A stretch of DNA of 53,459 nucleotides. Origin: Mycolicibacterium elephantis DSM 44368 (GTDB taxonomy: Bacteria > Actinomycetota > Actinomycetes > Mycobacteriales > Mycobacteriaceae). The notes below the pieces were generated by a model that saw nothing but the letters and a program-made list of their open reading frames with translations, searched no databases and was not told where the DNA came from. The position numbers and the translations under genes were made by a program. Below are positions 33,480-40,934 of this stretch, one piece after another (within the stretch, counting starts at the first letter, position 1; every line of letters begins with the position of its first letter). The stretch lies in assembly GCF_004014805.1 (NCBI RefSeq), contig NZ_ATDN01000027.1:1-53459 (forward strand), read 5' to 3'.

Positions 33480-34994
33480 ATGCCCAGCATCGCACCATCA
33501 GCAACCGGCCCGACACCCTCGACGCATGGCCTGACATCGGCATCACAACACCCGTCATTCGGGCGCGGTTCTGTCGGTGCCCCGGTTGACGGGAAGTCGC
33601 GAGCGCCCGAGGCCGCCGAGGCCGCAGGGCGCGAGAGCGACAGCGGTCGGCTGGACGTCACCCGGGGCACCGGCATCGACCCGGCCAGGGCCGGCGGGCT
33701 TGTCATATGTGCCGAAAATGTCCGCGGCCGACTCGGCGACGGGATCGCGACCGGGGAACTGCGGGCGATCGACGCGTTGGGGCTGCGGTTCCCGAGCCCC
33801 GAGACGGTCACCGCGGCTGCGGCACTGTTCGAACCAGCAGCACCGTGGGCTTGTGGGCCTGGGCGCCGAGACACCGAACCCGAATCCGGACGGTTTCGCA
33901 TCACTGTCGGTCCTGGCGTCGTGCGACTCGGGTGGACCAATCCCGTCCGTGCCGAGAAGTCCGCAGAACGGGCCGTCGGTCATCACCAACGTGACGTTGA
34001 CGATGCGAAGCTGCATGTCAGAAACGACCTCGCACTCAATGCCGAGGATGGCGATCAGGCCGTCGTGTCTCCGACACGACGGAGTCATACGGCAGGTGAC
34101 CCGGACTCAGCTGGCGGTGTCATCACCGAGTGGTCCCGAAAATCACGTTCGGCGATGTGCCGCACGTTCGCCGAACTCGACTACACCCCCTTGGTGGAGT
34201 CGGGTCGTGTCCCGGCCATGATCACCCTGACCTATCCCGGCGACTGGGAGGTCGTCGCCCCAGATGGGGCGAGTGTGAAGCGGCACATGGTGTTGTGGCG
34301 CAAACGTTTTCAACGCGAGTATGGCGAAACGGCGCGCTACATCTGGAAACTGGAATTCCAACGGCGCGGCGCACCGCACATTCACCTGTGGATGGCACCG
34401 CCCACGTCGTTGGGTCGCTCGGGTCGCAGTTTCAGCCAGTGGCTCTCCGAGACGTGGACTCACGTCGTGGACCACCCCGACCCGAAGCAGAAAGCCCGTC
34501 ATCGAATTGCCGGCACCGCGATCGACGTCCGCAACGGACTGAAAGCCTGCGACCCCAAACGGCTAGCCATCTATTTCACCAAGCACTCATCACCAAATCT
34601 GCACGGCGACAAGGAATACCAGCACATTGTGCCCGAATCGTGGCGTCAGCCCGGCCGCGGCCCCGGCCGATTTTGGGGTGTATACGGGCTCAAGAAAGCC
34701 ATTGCTGTCGTCGAGGTCGCCCAGGACGCCTACTTCACAGCTCGTCGAATCGTGCGGCGCTGGTCACGCAACCAAGCGGTGTACGGGGATTCGGCTGACC
34801 GCTTCCCCACTGCTGTGGTGCCGCGCATGGCCACGCGCCTCGTCCCTCGCGTCAACCGCGATACCGGCGTAGTGGAGCACCGGCGCGTCGGGCGACGACG
34901 AATGCTTTGTAACCAAGGCGGATTGGCCGGCGGATACGCACTGGTCAACGACGGACCGAGCTTTGCAGCCCAGCTTGCCCGTGCGATCGCGTAA
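33480..34994 (+). CDS. HUH-endonuclease rolling-circle replication protein (Rep)
   Basis: A 504-aa open frame whose C-terminal half (from about residue 215) matches actinobacterial plasmid/integrative element Rep proteins: WSRKSRSAMCRTFAELDYTPL, PAMITLTYPGDWEVVAPDG and LWRKRFQREYG. The HUH motif is PHIHLWM (His300, His302) and the catalytic tyrosine motif is RLAIYFTKHSS (Tyr365, Lys368). These residues cut the replication origin and hold the 5' end. VEVAQDAYFTARRIVRRW and HRRVGRRRMLCNQGGLAGGY complete the family pattern. The N-terminal 200 residues are low in recognisable content and the true start is uncertain; RLGWTNPVRAEKSAERAV near residue 150 may already be family sequence. Presence next to the tRNA fragment suggests an element with its own replication phase. 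Confidence 0.75.
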   Translation: MPSIAPSATGPTPSTHGLTSASQHPSFGRGSVGAPVDGKSRAPEAAEAAGRESDSGRLDVTRGTGIDPARAGGLVICAENVRGRLGDGIATGELRAIDALGLRFPSPETVTAAAALFEPAAPWACGPGRRDTEPESGRFRITVGPGVVRLGWTNPVRAEKSAERAVGHHQRDVDDAKLHVRNDLALNAEDGDQAVVSPTRRSHTAGDPDSAGGVITEWSRKSRSAMCRTFAELDYTPLVESGRVPAMITLTYPGDWEVVAPDGASVKRHMVLWRKRFQREYGETARYIWKLEFQRRGAPHIHLWMAPPTSLGRSGRSFSQWLSETWTHVVDHPDPKQKARHRIAGTAIDVRNGLKACDPKRLAIYFTKHSSPNLHGDKEYQHIVPESWRQPGRGPGRFWGVYGLKKAIAVVEVAQDAYFTARRIVRRWSRNQAVYGDSADRFPTAVVPRMATRLVPRVNRDTGVVEHRRVGRRRMLCNQGGLAGGYALVNDGPSFAAQLARAIA

Positions 34995-35079
34995 TTCCGT
35001 CCTACGCCGCTGCCGGGCTTGTGCCGTTGCGCACACCTCCCTGCAATTCGGACATCGCGTGCGCAACGACCTACTTGAC

Positions 35080-35715
35080 CTATTCGCTCCGTGGACGTGG
35101 GATGGGTGGTCTGCGTGCATTTCGCAGCGCTGTGACCCACTCATGTGGGTACAGCACCTGGACACTCGGTTCGAGTTGGTCCGCTCGGCAGGCTTCGCGA
35201 AATTCGCGGTCACGGGTTACGCAGTACCTCGGCGATTCGAGGACGTCGCCAGAGGACGCAGCAGTGCGCATCACGCAACCGTCTTCGTGGTCCAACGGCG
35301 GATGGTTGAGCGGATCAATGACCCTGCCCGCCGTACCGCCATGCGTGAAGTCGAACACCAGGTCGTAGACCAGCTTCTCCAAGAGATCCTCGGCGTTCGC
35401 CTGGGTCCAGCCTCTGCCCGCCGCGTCGGTGGCGTTCTCATGGACCTTCTTGACCACGAGGTCATCAATGTGCTCGCTGGTCCACACCTCTAGACGCTCG
35501 CTGGACCCGCTCGCTCCAACCTGCCCTGTCTTGGACATGAGTACCGCGCGAAGACTGTCGAATCGTGCGTCGGTCGGATGGGGAAGCGCATCGTTCCAAT
35601 GCCCAACCGCTGCCGCTTCGAGCTTGTCCCATTCAAAGGGCTGCGTGATGAGCCCGGCGAGGTCTACGTAGATGTTGACATCGAAGACGACAACCGCAGG
35701 CGGCGATTCCCCCAC
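35080..35715 (-). CDS. PIN-domain ribonuclease-like protein
   Basis: A 211-aa protein with a PIN-fold pattern: VVVFDVNIYVDLAG at residues 8-21 (Asp12), a middle acidic region (DLLEKLVYDLVFDF), LDHEDGCVMRTAASS (Asp142/Asp145) and YCVTRDREFREAC (Asp169). These acidic residues would bind Mg or Mn for RNA cleavage. It is longer than most VapC toxins (about 130 aa) because of an insertion around residues 30-80. Third gene of a minus-strand operon behind two unknown genes; no VapB-like antitoxin is obvious. It may be a toxin-type effector of a defence unit. Start ATG 35715; 18 bp after the small upstream gene. Confidence 0.72.
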   Translation of the reverse strand: MGESPPAVVVFDVNIYVDLAGLITQPFEWDKLEAAAVGHWNDALPHPTDARFDSLRAVLMSKTGQVGASGSSERLEVWTSEHIDDLVVKKVHENATDAAGRGWTQANAEDLLEKLVYDLVFDFTHGGTAGRVIDPLNHPPLDHEDGCVMRTAASSGDVLESPRYCVTRDREFREACRADQLEPSVQVLYPHEWVTALRNARRPPIPRPRSE

Positions 35716-35733
35716 CGTGTCCGCTGTCGAGGA

Positions 35734-36012
35734 TTACCGAGCGGGGCGCGTGCGCGTGCGCGTGCGAATCACGGTCGGGTAGTCACAGACACCCGCCGTC
35801 TCCGTCTGGCCACGACCGATAACAGGAGTGGGCGCAGGATGTTGTGCGGGGGCGCCCCAGAACTGCGCGGTCACGTCCGCGATCCCGACGCCAGCGACCA
35901 AGGGCTGAGGTGCGGCGACAACGGTCCAGCCGAGGTCAGTCCAATCGCCGTTTGACGCCTCGTCGTCACAATCGTTTCCGAAAGCACGGCGATCCAGGAA
36001 TTTCGTACTCAC
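35734..36012 (-). CDS. Small uncharacterised protein between unknown gene and PIN gene
   Basis: A 92-aa protein, start GTG 36012 (or TTG 36015), with GGAGG 8-11 nt upstream. It begins VSTKFLDRRAFGNDCDDEAS and includes WTDLGWTVVAAPQPLVAGVG. The C-terminus ends in RTRTRTRPAR encoded by a hexanucleotide repeat. I recognise no domain. It lies directly after the stop of the 256-aa gene and 18 bp before the PIN gene; by position it could be the partner or antitoxin of the PIN protein. This is inference. Confidence 0.5.
   Translation of the reverse strand: MSTKFLDRRAFGNDCDDEASNGDWTDLGWTVVAAPQPLVAGVGIADVTAQFWGAPAQHPAPTPVIGRGQTETAGVCDYPTVIRTRTRTRPAR
35746..35766. repeat. Hexanucleotide microsatellite (gcgcgt, 3.5 copies)
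   Basis: gcgcgt is repeated three and a half times at 35746-35766, at the 3' end of the 92-aa gene, where it encodes alternating Arg-Thr. Slippage by whole units would keep the frame and change only the tail length. Confidence 0.8.
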
Positions 36013-36015
36013 CAA

Positions 36016-36786
36016 CTATCTCGCCTCCTCCCGTGCTGTACTGCGGAACTTGCCTGCCAACTCTTCTGCGACATTACTAGCAGTTTGTTGAGCTTCGGTC
36101 ACCCGTTTCATAACGTCAGATACATCATCCACACTGCCACCAGTTCGCCAGAATCCGACCTGGTCGACGTACACCGAGACAGGCGGGACATCGCGCCCGG
36201 GTTTCGTCTGATGAGCGATTCTTGCTCGTTCATCCACAGGCATCCTGTTTCCAAGTCTGCTCATGTTGGGATGACGTAGCCTGTCCAACAACTCCTGATC
36301 CTGGACGATTCCCCACTCTACCTGGACTTTCATGGTCTCGGATGTGAGATCCACAACGGCAGAGCCATCCGTGACTCGCCATAAGGCCGAACTGCCGAAG
36401 ACATCACCCGATGCGAGCGTGCCAAATTGGGCGCACCGCTCGTAGTAGTCGTCGCCCTCTAGCGGGACCACTCCCGTAGACAGGTACTGCGTCGCCAATA
36501 CGGATGACGGTGCCATCACTTTGAACACCCCCTCGACTGCAGGCATCAGCTTCTCGATGGGGACACCAGAAAGGCCAGATTCAAGGGTCATCCCTCCTCG
36601 CTTGACCGTTATGCGCAGGTCAGGAGCAAGAAGCGCAACCCCCAGCAACTGCTTGTCGGGGTGGTCGATAAATGCGACTGGCTCGATGTTCTGCTCGAAC
36701 CAGTCCAGCAGCGCAAGGTGCCGCCTGGTGTAGGTGAGGATGGGCGTCCATTGGAACTGGAAGCTGGACAGCCAGTCCTGGTACAT
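36016..36786 (-). CDS. Uncharacterised protein, first gene of the PIN operon
   Basis: A 256-aa soluble protein starting MYQDWLSSFQFQWTPILTYT. Visible features are a mixed alpha/beta N-terminal part with AFIDHPDKQLLGVALLAPDL, a middle with KLMPAVEGVFKVMAPSSVLA, and a charged helical C-terminus (VMKRVTEAQQTASNVAEELA). No catalytic motif, membrane segment or signal peptide. The overall layout slightly recalls the TIGR04255-type proteins seen in defence islands, but I cannot claim membership. Directly followed by the 92-aa gene and the PIN gene; GGAGG precedes the latter's start inside its 3' end, indicating coupling. Confidence 0.6.
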   Translation of the reverse strand: MYQDWLSSFQFQWTPILTYTRRHLALLDWFEQNIEPVAFIDHPDKQLLGVALLAPDLRITVKRGGMTLESGLSGVPIEKLMPAVEGVFKVMAPSSVLATQYLSTGVVPLEGDDYYERCAQFGTLASGDVFGSSALWRVTDGSAVVDLTSETMKVQVEWGIVQDQELLDRLRHPNMSRLGNRMPVDERARIAHQTKPGRDVPPVSVYVDQVGFWRTGGSVDDVSDVMKRVTEAQQTASNVAEELAGKFRSTAREEAR

Positions 36787-36997
36787 AGCGGAAGAGTACC
36801 CGTTTCCACCTGTGCGCTCGCGCGCTATCCGTCCTGCATATGACCACCAAAAATCGCGAGCACAGCGAGTACTTGACGGACATGCCGCGGCGATGCGGCG
36901 GCCAACGACGTCACGATCCGCGTCCTGGCGAGGGGATGGGACGACGGTGGCTTCACATGAGTCGGAGAGCGTCGGTCCCCACCCCTACGCTTCGCTG

Positions 36998-38170
36998 ATG
37001 GCGAACAAGCGCAATCGAGCCCGCAAGGCGAAGTCCAAGGGCCCGGCTGGCCCCCGTCTAGCGCACGAGCTGTTCTCCGAACTCAACGCAACCTTCTACG
37101 AGGACGACCCGAGCGAGTACCTGCTCACCAAGATCGAAGCCGTGACGTTGATGCTTGCACCGGACGAGGCGCTGGCCCCTGCGTACGCTTCCGAGCGGGT
37201 CATCGGCGTGACCCGCCGCAGCATGACGCCGGTGCCGTCGAAGGAGGCACGCGATCGTTACGTACGCACCGAGTGCGTCCTGGTCCTCCACCACGGCTGC
37301 GAGACGTTGCTGCGGCTGTTCTTCGCCCACGCTGAGAAGCAGGACTGTCCGTGGCTGGGCATGGCCGCGTCGGTCAGCTTCGTCGAGTTCAAGGAGAAGG
37401 TCTTCGCCGGGCTCAAGAGCGGCTTCGACCGTGACACCGTCGCCGTCGTCTTCCTTGGTGGCGCGGACCCGACCGTCGCGGCCATCGAGGTCGGGGCAGA
37501 CGAGTTCGAAGATTCGGTGTCCGCGCTGCAGCTACTGCTGGAGTTCGCCGCCGAAACGGTGCTCTCCGAGTCGTTTCTGTACAACTCCGCCAAGCACGGC
37601 CTGACGATCGTGCAGACCGATGAGAGCACCCAGATGGCGTTGACACCACCCGGCGGTGATCCGGTTCGACTGCTAGCAGGTTCGCAGTTCGCGTACCTGC
37701 ACAAGCCCCGGTCCCCCGGCGCGAAGGGCGGAACGGAGTGGTTCGTGTCGATGACCCTGACTCTCCCTGACCAGGACATCGAAGTGTCTTTCCTGATTCA
37801 GCAGGCGGTGTCGTCGCTGTGGAACGTCGCACGGCGCCGATACACAGGGCAAGCCGGCGAGGTGTCCATCATCTCCACCCGCGCGGTGCGCGATGCCATG
37901 CACGGCCCCGTCTTCGAGGCGGGGCACCCCGTGCGCACGACGACGCACGAGCTGGCGAAGAAGGACGACGCTGGCAAGATCCTCGGCGTCGACATCGATT
38001 TGTCCGGGCCGAGCCTGCCCGATGAGGACATGTGGGAGCCAGGAGCAGCCACCGACAGTTCTCCCCCGCGGCGGGTGGTTCTGCCGCTACGGCAGCAGGA
38101 CCGACGGATCATCAGCACGTCCAGCCGGAAGCTGCTCCCGATATCACCGAACTGGTCGTCGCGCGTGTGA
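36998..38170 (+). CDS. Uncharacterised defence-island protein with YNSAKHG motif
   Basis: A 390-aa protein from ATG 36998 (MANKRNRARKAKSKGPAGPR, a basic N-terminus). The body is mostly helical: YVRTECVLVLHHGCETLLRL near residues 87-106 and ETVLSESFLYNSAKHGLTIV near 186-205. A YNxxKHG motif within paired helices is seen in HEPN-like and related helical proteins, but no Rx4-6H is present. The C-terminal 60 residues look disordered. No family recognised. It stands alone on the plus strand, divergent from the PIN operon and 266 bp before the TIR-like gene. Confidence 0.6.
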   Translation: MANKRNRARKAKSKGPAGPRLAHELFSELNATFYEDDPSEYLLTKIEAVTLMLAPDEALAPAYASERVIGVTRRSMTPVPSKEARDRYVRTECVLVLHHGCETLLRLFFAHAEKQDCPWLGMAASVSFVEFKEKVFAGLKSGFDRDTVAVVFLGGADPTVAAIEVGADEFEDSVSALQLLLEFAAETVLSESFLYNSAKHGLTIVQTDESTQMALTPPGGDPVRLLAGSQFAYLHKPRSPGAKGGTEWFVSMTLTLPDQDIEVSFLIQQAVSSLWNVARRRYTGQAGEVSIISTRAVRDAMHGPVFEAGHPVRTTTHELAKKDDAGKILGVDIDLSGPSLPDEDMWEPGAATDSSPPRRVVLPLRQQDRRIISTSSRKLLPISPNWSSRV

Positions 38171-38436
38171 CGGTCCGGGGGCTCGATGACCGTGTCTGTC
38201 TCCTTTGCGCTAGCCTCCCGCCCTGTCGCGGGACGACCGACGACCTATTCGCTGAGACATCTCGTCGGCATCGTCGGCGGCACCACGACCGAAACTAACC
38301 GTCGACCTGCTCGGCATGGGTGCAGCCGCGATGCAGGCAGTAATGACACGCCCGCAACTTGTCGGTGGCCTCTGGCAGTGTTTTGCTGTGAGCCGGCCGC
38401 TATGCCGGGAGGACTTCCAGCCAAGGGGAGCACAGC

Positions 38437-38817
38437 GTGGTGCAACGAGCCTTCATCAGCTTCGACTACGACAACGACGCACGGTTGAAGGACCTGCTGA
38501 TCGGCCAGTCGAAGAATCCCGACTCGCCGTTCGAGGTGCACGACTGGTCCATCAAGACGGCCTCTCCGACATGGCGTGAAGAGGCCCGGCGCCGCATCCG
38601 TGCGAGCCGGTTGGTGATCGTCCTGTGCGGCAAGTACACCCACCTTGCAACGGGTGTTGGCGTTGAGCTCGGCATCGCCCAGGCGGAGGGCGTGGACTAC
38701 TTCCTCCTCGCCGGATACAAGGAAGGCTCGACCCGTCCGACGACGGCGAAGGCGACCGACAAGATGTACGACTGGACCTGGGAGAACCTCAAGAAGCTTG
38801 TGAACGGCGCGCGATGA
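38437..38817 (+). CDS. TIR-like protein (ThsB/DUF1863-like)
   Basis: A 126-aa single-domain protein. RAFISFDYDNDARLKDLLIG at residues 4-23, then FEVHDWSIKTASPTWREEAR, RLVIVLCGKYTHLATGVGVE (58-77, likely catalytic Glu77) and the end MYDWTWENLKKLVNGAR. This is the TIR-like (MTH538) fold used by ThsB of Thoeris, which makes signalling nucleotides from NAD. No ThsA is nearby. Start GTG 38437 after AAGGGGAG; a second GTG is the next codon. It overlaps the membrane-protein gene by 4 bp (ATGA). With that gene it probably forms a sensor/effector unit. Confidence 0.82.
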   Translation: MVQRAFISFDYDNDARLKDLLIGQSKNPDSPFEVHDWSIKTASPTWREEARRRIRASRLVIVLCGKYTHLATGVGVELGIAQAEGVDYFLLAGYKEGSTRPTTAKATDKMYDWTWENLKKLVNGAR

Positions 38818-39293
38818 GTGAGCCAGCTGAAGCACTGCCCGACCCGCGGGTCCTGGACATCTACAAGCTGGCCGTCGAGATGGCGGACCGTGTCTCAGCC
38901 CGGCGAGCGTTGGCCAATGCCTTCTTTCTCACCGTCAACACCACCCTGGTCGCGGTGGTCGGGTTGTCTACCACGCAGCCGGATTCCACGCTGCGGTTCA
39001 TCGCGGTGTGCGTGGCCGGTGTCGCCGTGTCCGTGTGCTGGTGGCTCCTTCTCCGTGCCTACCGCAGACTCAACTCGGCCAAGTTCGCGGTGATCAACAA
39101 GATCGAGGACGAGCACCTTCCCGTCAAGCCATACACCGACGAGTGGACGGAGCTGATGCCCGACGACGAGGAGACCACCCGCCGCGCGCGGCTCGGCAAG
39201 GCCTTCCGCGAATTGGGTGGCGTCGAGCGCATTGTGCCAATCGTCTTCGGACTGCTGTACATCGTCCTGCTGGTCGGCAGACTGCTGGCATGA
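38814..39293 (+). CDS. Small three-TM membrane protein (RipA/8xMP-like)
   Basis: A 159-aa integral membrane protein. An N-terminal helix with DIYKLAVEMADRVSARRALA leads into TM1 (about 33-52); TM2 is 62-82 (RFIAVCVAGVAVSVCWWLLL) and TM3 is 139-158. A charged cytoplasmic loop (RRLNSAKFAVINKIEDEHLP) separates TM2 and TM3. The pattern matches, from memory, proteins annotated as RipA-family octameric membrane proteins, often paired with TIR-like genes. Overlaps both neighbours by 4 bp, so the three genes are translationally coupled. A pore-forming effector activated by the TIR-like protein is a reasonable guess. Confidence 0.75.
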   Translation: MSEPAEALPDPRVLDIYKLAVEMADRVSARRALANAFFLTVNTTLVAVVGLSTTQPDSTLRFIAVCVAGVAVSVCWWLLLRAYRRLNSAKFAVINKIEDEHLPVKPYTDEWTELMPDDEETTRRARLGKAFRELGGVERIVPIVFGLLYIVLLVGRLLA

Positions 39294-39586
39294 GCTACCT
39301 CGACGCCGACGCTGAACTGATCCGAAGCTGCCTGCCCACTGGCACCGGCGTACCCGAGGACGCTGATGACCTATTCATCCTCTACGCCGTGCTCATGCGC
39401 GCCAAGGGCGAAGGCACGCAGGCATCCGATGTGCACGACGCCTGGTCGGCGTGGATGTCTCGCACCGAACCGGACCACGAGTCAGTCCGCCCCTACGACC
39501 AACTGGCGCCCTCGGTCCAAAAAGAAGACGCACCGTTCCTCATCGCAATCCGCGACGCCGCCCGAGCTCGTGCCGAAGGCCGCTGA
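39290..39586 (+). CDS. Uncharacterised 98-aa protein coupled to the TIR-like/membrane pair
   Basis: A 98-aa soluble protein starting MSYLDADAELIRSCLPTGTG. Helical, with DDLFILYAVLMRAKGEGTQA, DVHDAWSAWMSRTEPDHESV and FLIAIRDAARARAEGR. The layout resembles short conserved actinobacterial proteins of unknown function. It overlaps the membrane protein gene by 4 bp (ATGA). Possible adaptor or inhibitor of the pair. No catalytic motif. Confidence 0.65.
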   Translation: MSYLDADAELIRSCLPTGTGVPEDADDLFILYAVLMRAKGEGTQASDVHDAWSAWMSRTEPDHESVRPYDQLAPSVQKEDAPFLIAIRDAARARAEGR

Positions 39587-39693
39587 CACCCTCACAGCTG
39601 CCCCGCTACCCTGCCCTGTCTGTTCGAAGCGAACACGGACTCGGCATGTCGGATCACGGTGACCGTCCCCACCACCGCTAGCGTCGATGGACT

Positions 39694-40827
39694 ATGACAG
39701 AGGTTGGCAGTGGCGACGATAAATCCACGTCGCCGCGTCAGCTCACACCTGCTGACCTAAAGCCGGGCACTCCTGCGTGGCGTGTGAACGTGGCGATGTG
39801 CGCCCACCAATTTTTCGGGCTGGTCCACAACCCGGAAGTTGCGGCGGCGATCGGCAAACCCGAACCACCACCACCGCCGGCTGACCCGGATAGCGGCCCG
39901 CCCAAGACCGTGCCCTTCGAGCCGTGGTCGGTCGCCGACTTCTCCAAGTACCTGCACACCCTCGGCCTGCCCGCCGCAGGCGAGGCTGTCACACTCCACC
40001 GCATCCTCAGCTCGATGGAACGCGCCGGGCTTCTGCTGCCACTCGGCTGGAACCCGCGATTGCCAATCATGGGCCAGCAGTACATCTCGCAGGGCGCGAT
40101 ATCGCAGGGACAGCGCGGCGGCAACCTGTGGCTGTCCGACGTCTTCGGTGCCGAGCTCATCATCCCGAGCTACAACGCCGTGACCGTTCAACTCGCCGGT
40201 CACGACAACGACGGTAACCCGGTCGACAGCTGGGGTACCGGCCTCGTCGTCGACCACAATCACGTCATCACCAACAAACATGTCGTGACCGGACTCGCGG
40301 GCACCAGCTCAGGTCTGTCCGTCTACCCGGCACGCAACCACGTTGAAGCCGAGCTGGTGAACTTCTCGGCCACCGCTCATCCACACCCCACGCTCGACGT
40401 CGCGGTGATCAAATTCGAGATGCCCGAGGGCAAGTACATCCCGCGGCTTGGCGGCCTGGCGTTCCGTGATCCCGACTGGGCTGATGAGGTCTACGTGTTC
40501 GGTTACCCGCGGGTGCCGATGACTGCGGAGATGGCGATCACGGTGCAGCGCGGCGAGGTGGTCAACCCGGCCACCACGACCATCCCCGACCGCCAGAAGA
40601 TCTTCCTGTACTCGGCCATCGCGCGGCCGGGCAACAGTGGCGGTCCGATCGTTGCGCAGGATGGCCGCGTGATCGGTCTCGTGGTCGAGGACTCTGCGGA
40701 AGCACCATCGACCGGCACCGGACCGAACGCCGCACCCTTTTATCGCGGCATCCCGTCGAGCGAAGTGATCCGCGCGCTCGACGAACTCGGCTTCGGCGGC
40801 ATCGTGGAGATGGACACCCTCCTATAG
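39694..40827 (+). CDS. Cytoplasmic trypsin-like serine protease
   Basis: A 377-aa protein with a C-terminal chymotrypsin-fold domain (about 160-377): His196 in VITNKHVVTG, Asp235 in HPTLDVAVIKF and Ser315 in RPGNSGGPIV form the triad. There is no signal peptide or membrane anchor, so it acts in the cytoplasm. The N-terminal 150 residues include a proline-rich linker (about 56-76) and a helical part with SKYLHTLGLPAAGEAVTLHR and ILSSMERAGLLLPLGW, resembling a winged-helix. Intracellular trypsin-like proteases occur as effectors in defence systems. It is 107 bp downstream of the 98-aa gene and 107 bp before the helicase start chosen, on the same strand as both. Confidence 0.85.
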   Translation: MTEVGSGDDKSTSPRQLTPADLKPGTPAWRVNVAMCAHQFFGLVHNPEVAAAIGKPEPPPPPADPDSGPPKTVPFEPWSVADFSKYLHTLGLPAAGEAVTLHRILSSMERAGLLLPLGWNPRLPIMGQQYISQGAISQGQRGGNLWLSDVFGAELIIPSYNAVTVQLAGHDNDGNPVDSWGTGLVVDHNHVITNKHVVTGLAGTSSGLSVYPARNHVEAELVNFSATAHPHPTLDVAVIKFEMPEGKYIPRLGGLAFRDPDWADEVYVFGYPRVPMTAEMAITVQRGEVVNPATTTIPDRQKIFLYSAIARPGNSGGPIVAQDGRVIGLVVEDSAEAPSTGTGPNAAPFYRGIPSSEVIRALDELGFGGIVEMDTLL

Positions 40828-40934
40828 GCAGAACTCGGGACGTGTCAACGAGCAAATCCTTAATCCGGCCAACGGCATCGTCCCTGTCGGCCCCTTCGAC
40901 TACCGTTGTCTGGCTGTCGACATGGGAGGCCAAC

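Noticed and set aside
33311..33940. A 209-codon minus-strand frame at the island edge
   Set aside because: Overlaps the Rep frame, low-complexity Pro/Arg/Ser content and no ribosome site; the Rep frame has motif support in its C-terminal half.
38437..39293. Complete Thoeris or CBASS system
   Set aside because: The TIR-like protein fits ThsB, but there is no ThsA (SIR2/SLOG) and no CD-NTase or Cap2/Cap3 gene.
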